Source: Artemisia argyi
Lineage: Eukaryota; Streptophyta; Magnoliopsida; Asterales; Asteraceae
Direction: 5' to 3'
Assembly: GCA_030686995.1 (NCBI GenBank)
Contig: CM060709.1
Coordinates: 128,370,373 to 128,434,372 of the forward strand
DNA: 64,000 bases
Under the pieces are notes generated by a model that had not been told where the DNA came from, made no database searches, and worked only from the letters and a program-made list of their open reading frames with translations. Position numbers and translations under genes: made by a program. Positions 59,484 through 64,000 of this stretch are shown here, piece by piece (positions within the stretch are counted from its first letter, which is position 1; each line of letters opens with the position of its first letter).

Positions 59484-62400
59484 TCATTCATTTAGGATAT
59501 CCATTTTAACATCGGTGACATCAAGCTGCAGAATTTCAGCTCTGCAGCCAAGAATAGAGCCAATGCTGCATCAAAGCAAAATAAGATAATAAGTAATTCA
59601 GATAAAAACCAAATTAACATCAATTATAATATGTTGGGGCGTGGTAAGTCAGTCAAGTATTACATATAAATAAATGTGGCAAGGGTTGACCCGTAAGACT
59701 CCCAAAATTTTCTACTTAATGTTAATTTCGGAATTAGGATTTTAGGAGATTTTATTCTCTTTTGGACTTGTAACCCTTAAGCAAACTGTTCTTTTATTGG
59801 CTTGACACGCTTGACCCTTAGAAATAATACATAACCCAAGTCAAATAATTTATAAGTGTAAATGGGTCGAAGTTGCCACCTCTAAGAATTAAACACGTTT
59901 CCCTGTTTGTTATTAATTTTTATGGGTATTTTAGACAAACGCGGATGATGTTAAGATGGATGTAAAGTCCACTGTTACAGTTTTTCGTGGGACATAATAC
60001 TCTGCATTCATTAACCATCACATACACACTCCTAATGCCACATGTTACATCCAATCGTGATTGCCAAAAAGGTTTTCAAATTTCGTGACATCTCATTAAA
60101 CTCCTTATGTCTTTATACGCATACTAGTTCCGGAGGACATGAACACACAAAAAATATTGTTGATGACGCTTATTAGAAATTAATCACATGCGAGGACAAG
60201 AAAATAAAATTTCTTTATGATGTCAGTAGGCCACTAGGTTTGTGTATATTTGTCAGCAATGACTATACAATGGTGGACAATACGGATCACATAAATGCAG
60301 AATGTCATGTCAAGTTGTCAAACAAGAAAGTTACTCTAGAGGTGGACAAAAGTGCAGGATGGGTCAAACCGGGTAGATCCGTAGATAATAATAAAAAAAT
60401 GATTCACAAAAACTATACTGTAACAATAATAATCTAACATCTTGAATAAAATGGTTTAGAAGTTTGAGGATTAGATAAAATAGATGAATCAAACTAGTTT
60501 GACTGTCAAAGCTCAAAGCATAGCCCAAATCAAGTCATTTCAAAGTTATTCTAACATGATTCCTATATTTGTGAGATGAAAATGAGTGGTTGAGATAAGT
60601 ATTCCCATACCTAGGATGGGTCCGTCCAAGATCACCATGAACAAATTCCTTGATGTAAGTTCCAGCCTGTCAAAGATAAATCAAATAATTAGCGGCATAC
60701 CATCTCAAAATTCATAAAAATGGTCAACTAGGCATCCCGTATTATGGTGATGGTCCATTAACTGTAATATTGCATACCAAGTTCAGAGTTTCAGCTGTAA
60801 AGCTATAAGCATCTGTACTGAATGTACGAAAGACTTCTAAATAAGTAACTACCAACTCTTGATTACAGCTCATTTTAATATTAAATGGTTTGGTAATATG
60901 TTCATTTCTTCAAACTTACGTTAACGCATGGTATATATTTTTTGTTCCCTAATTTATATTGTGTTTACTGAGTAAATCCACATTTTCTTTATTTGCAAAA
61001 ATCTTGTTTGTCCCATAACCAACCCAGCTATGCTGAAGTTAGTTTTATATTAAACAGATTAAATATGTTTTCACCATCTCACATAAAACCGAACTAAGTA
61101 GACGTATAGAATAATTGTGTTAACACCATCTCTTCTAAACCAAACAAAGTAGAAGCAGATATGCAATAATGATGAAGTTTATCATGTTTCAACATTGCTT
61201 AACAAGATGACATCTAAATGAATATACTCCACACATATAACTGTCAACATTATTCAAACAATGATCACAATCAAATCTAACCTGAGTGCAAAGATGGAGT
61301 AGAAAGTACTGAGAACTCCCAGCAATTTCCTCAATTTTCATCCTGGCATGACAAAAATATAAAATCAGAAGTTAATATCATAAACACACTATGAATAGGG
61401 AGCTCTACTGAATCAAAATAACATGAACAATAGAACAGATAACTTTTCTGGTTTTTACCAATGAATAATCTTTTCACGATCTAGAGGACTTCGACGATGA
61501 AGAACCCTTACCGGTGTTCTCTGCAAAACTTTCTGCCAAAACCAACAGAGAATAAATGTCACAAAAATAATATTATAGCTGAAAAGTAGGGCAAGCCCGG
61601 TTGCATAACAATTACACTTATGATAGATATTTTCAAGAACCCGCAAATGAATTATAGAAATGCACAACTGAGGCATCTTTCTTGATTTCTGACTTCTATT
61701 AATCTCTAACAAATTTTCTTGTTAGCATAGTCAAACTATTTAAGGATAATAACCTATGGTTGGTTCCGGAAATAGAAGTGTATATGGCATAAACCTTTAC
61801 TAGCCGCAAAGGTAAGAATGCTGATCATTAACCAACCAATGGGTAATTTCAGGTTATGTTCTATCCATAATGAGGTCAAACAGGTTAAAAAAAAGTTTAG
61901 CCTATAAGGAAACGGTTCCAAAGAGTTAAAAATTCTCCATACGTGTGCTTTTAATGCATGTAACACCCTCTTTTTAAAAATAATATTATTGTTAAGACCA
62001 CAATTTTTTATTGTAATCATACTTGAAATTTTTTTAGAAAAAAAAAGTGAACAAAACACGTCTGAAATCTCTATATAACTTGCTTTGTGTTTCACAACTC
62101 TTAAAACGCTAAAACCAGTAGACAGTTATTCCGGATGGAGGGTGTATACAACGGAAGATATTCATGCACCAACTTACCAAATCCTTAAGGGAAGATACTG
62201 CTAGCAAATCATCATCCTTAATATCGCGAGATATCCATACCAAAGCAGCATATTGTTTCTGCTTTTCTGCTTCCCCTTCACGCATTAAGCTCCATACTTG
62301 ATTATCCAAAACCTTGAGATGTTTTACTCTAACCAGGTTACTTTCCAGACTATTAATCTTCTTTTCCATTTCCTTCACGGACACCTCAGAAGGGATATGA

Positions 62401-62777
62401 CGTGCATTTTGTACCTCAATCAAAAATGGCCTACCTGAACCCAGCATCCTTACCTGAAATAAAAACATATTTTCATAATCAGAGTACCATTTATTAGACA
62501 AAGTAAGTGTGTTGATAAGCTTAAAAAACGCTATATACATCAATGTCCTCTCTCCCAGCAGCATGAAACTTGTAGCCATCACCATTACAGATGGGAAGGA
62601 TGTTGTCACCAATCAGTTCCTACAAAACCATCCATTTTTTTACAATTTTTAAAAAGATTAACATACAGTGAACTATGACCACTAAATGAAACTTAAAACA
62701 GTGCGTACCTCAACAGACGCCTCTCCCTTTCTTTCGTCATCAATTATCCAACGGGTCTGACTCACGTTGCGTGAGAA
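59484..62777 (-). CDS. tRNA pseudouridine synthase Pus10, 3' part
   Basis: Pus10 makes pseudouridine 54/55 in tRNA in archaea and many eukaryotes. Seven minus-strand exons join in frame: 62777-62709, 62619-62539, 62453-62178, 61532-61459, 61342-61282, 60666-60611 and 59565-59484 (stop TGA 59486-59484). They encode the last 232 residues. Recognised motifs in order: FSRNVSQTRWIIDDERK; GREDIDVRMLGSGRPFLIE, which should carry the catalytic Asp; MREGEAEKQKQYAALVWI; TPVRVLHRRSPLDRE; AGTYIKEFVHGDLGRT; and IGSILGCRAEILQLDV near the end. This is the order of the Pus10 catalytic domain. The N-terminal half, including the THUMP-containing region, lies beyond the right edge. No breaks are visible, so the gene is probably functional. 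The intron between the last two exons is about 1 kb. Confidence 0.93.
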
Positions 62778-64000
62778 CTGCAATAGAAATAGGGTTAGTA
62801 TATATATTAGTAAATTACGTATCATTAAACCAAGCCAATATCAACATTTATTGGAGATGCTGGATATGTATGGTAACAACTTATACGGGCAGTATGTGAA
62901 GTAGACAAACTTTCCCTCAGAACAGAAGAAAGACTGTCATGCTTGAGTCATTCCAAACATCAGTTTAGGGGATCTGTGGACGATAGGCCTAATTATATAT
63001 ATACAGACATTAACTTATTTATTAATGTCTTCAGAATGCTATAATTTTATTTTTCATGGTTTCTAGAATCATACATTTCGTACATTTGTAGATTTCATTA
63101 AAATTAGTAAACTAAATATTGTTTGGTGTAAAGTGTAAACTGAAGGTTCTTGTACAACTATCCTACATAGGCATACACGGTTTATTTTGTGAGCTTATGA
63201 TATTTGAAGCTAGAATAAACCTACCTATGACATCAATTAGCACTATGACATCTGAAACATGGGATAACGGCCATTAAGATGTTAACTGCATTGAAAACAG
63301 GTTTCAATCACGAACTCCATCATTAATCGATCTTGATTAAAAGCTTTCCATTAATTCTAATGTTGCTTATTACCATTCACATAAATCCAATAGGTTCTAA
63401 ATTCATAAGATAGTTTTCATCCATATATCCATGAGGAGGCTATCCCTTTCTCAATACTTAATAGCTTAGTGGTCAAGGGTATAAACGACATAGATTTTAA
63501 TAGCTTAGTGGTCAAGGGTATAAATGACATAGATTTTACTGCTTGAAAATATGTCTGCCTGTTCAACCCCATGAGTTGTTAAATTATCATGTCTAGATGC
63601 CATAATATTCTTGAAAATTTAGAATTTACTATAAAGCCGATGCATGAAAAGACTTGATCCTAGAGTAAGGGCTACAACAACCAACATTAGCTTCTTTGAC
63701 ATTAAGAACCTGAATCAATAAGCTTGTGATTTCAGGGCTAACCAATACTAAAGTGCTATTTTTAAAAGTCAAGGATGTACAGGGGACAATTTGAACTGTT
63801 GACAACTTGACATCTGAATCAAACTTCCACTCATGAGGATGTCAGTATTAGGTATAAGATGGGTTTAATTTTGTTTTGTAGATGAGGCCATCAGCGTAAA
63901 CCTCACCATATTGCCAATATCTAAGTGACTCATCCTAGGGAAATTTACATGGTGTTAACTGATTGATATCAAGCTCAATATGTATGAGTTAAAAAACAGC
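62778..64000 (-). other. Probably a PUS10 intron
   Basis: No further PUS10 exon could be recognised in the 1.2 kb upstream of the first visible exon. The sequence has no other gene. A 26-bp-scale direct repeat (AATAGCTTAGTGGTCAAGGG and following) occurs at about 63460 and 63500. Confidence 0.4.

Noticed and set aside
63890..63990. Possible further upstream PUS10 exon (minus)
   Set aside because: A short open stretch exists but lacks a good acceptor/donor pair and shows no similarity to the Pus10 region expected before FSRNVSQ.

Overview
The window is nuclear DNA of a flowering plant, almost certainly a dicot. It is AT-rich and its genes have GT-AG introns. It holds plant-type LTR, LINE, hAT, MULE, Stowaway and Helitron insertions, and its intact host genes are typical of plants. 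The two retroelement proteins on the left (one with CEYCGG...SSDCQ repeats) are of a kind I associate with Asteraceae; that placement comes from memory and is not proven here.

Layout. 1-29.5 kb is mostly transposable elements: a LINE-like retroposon with a minisatellite (2602-11228) split by a 7.1-kb non-autonomous LTR element (3419-10535); a second, young LTR element (11788-18677); a hAT-type MITE (21169-21845); a solo LTR (23375-24091); and a minus-strand mosaic of gene scraps (about 25.0-29.5 kb) that includes a myo-inositol oxygenase exon. 30.0-32.8 kb is a 36-bp minisatellite with a small Helitron cleanly inserted in it. 33.3-37.5 kb has a hAT MITE and then a PUS1-type tRNA pseudouridine synthase gene. 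Its last possible exon is an intact open frame resembling a plant partitivirus coat protein. 38-46.5 kb holds microsatellites, a degenerate dispersed repeat family, a TRIM and a MULE foldback element. 46.7-50.4 kb is a complete nine-exon cytosolic triosephosphate isomerase gene. 50.4-59 kb is nested MITE/hAT/LINE insertions, a foldback, a decayed ubiquitin-like gene and a Helitron remnant. 59.5-62.8 kb is the 3' part of a PUS10 pseudouridine synthase gene on the minus strand, which continues past the right edge.

The host genes do not form a pathway. TPI is glycolytic, while PUS1 and PUS10 both modify uridines in RNA but are unrelated in regulation as far as can be seen. The most interesting signals are (i) the in-frame splice junction that would fuse PUS1 to the virus-like coat protein, with a strong splice donor overlapping the PUS1 stop codon; (ii) a hairpin plus polypurine-tract module that recurs in both LTR families with compensatory base changes; (iii) an LTR element whose 3' LTR is reduced to 24 bp but keeps a perfect target duplication; and (iv) a cluster of captured gene fragments.
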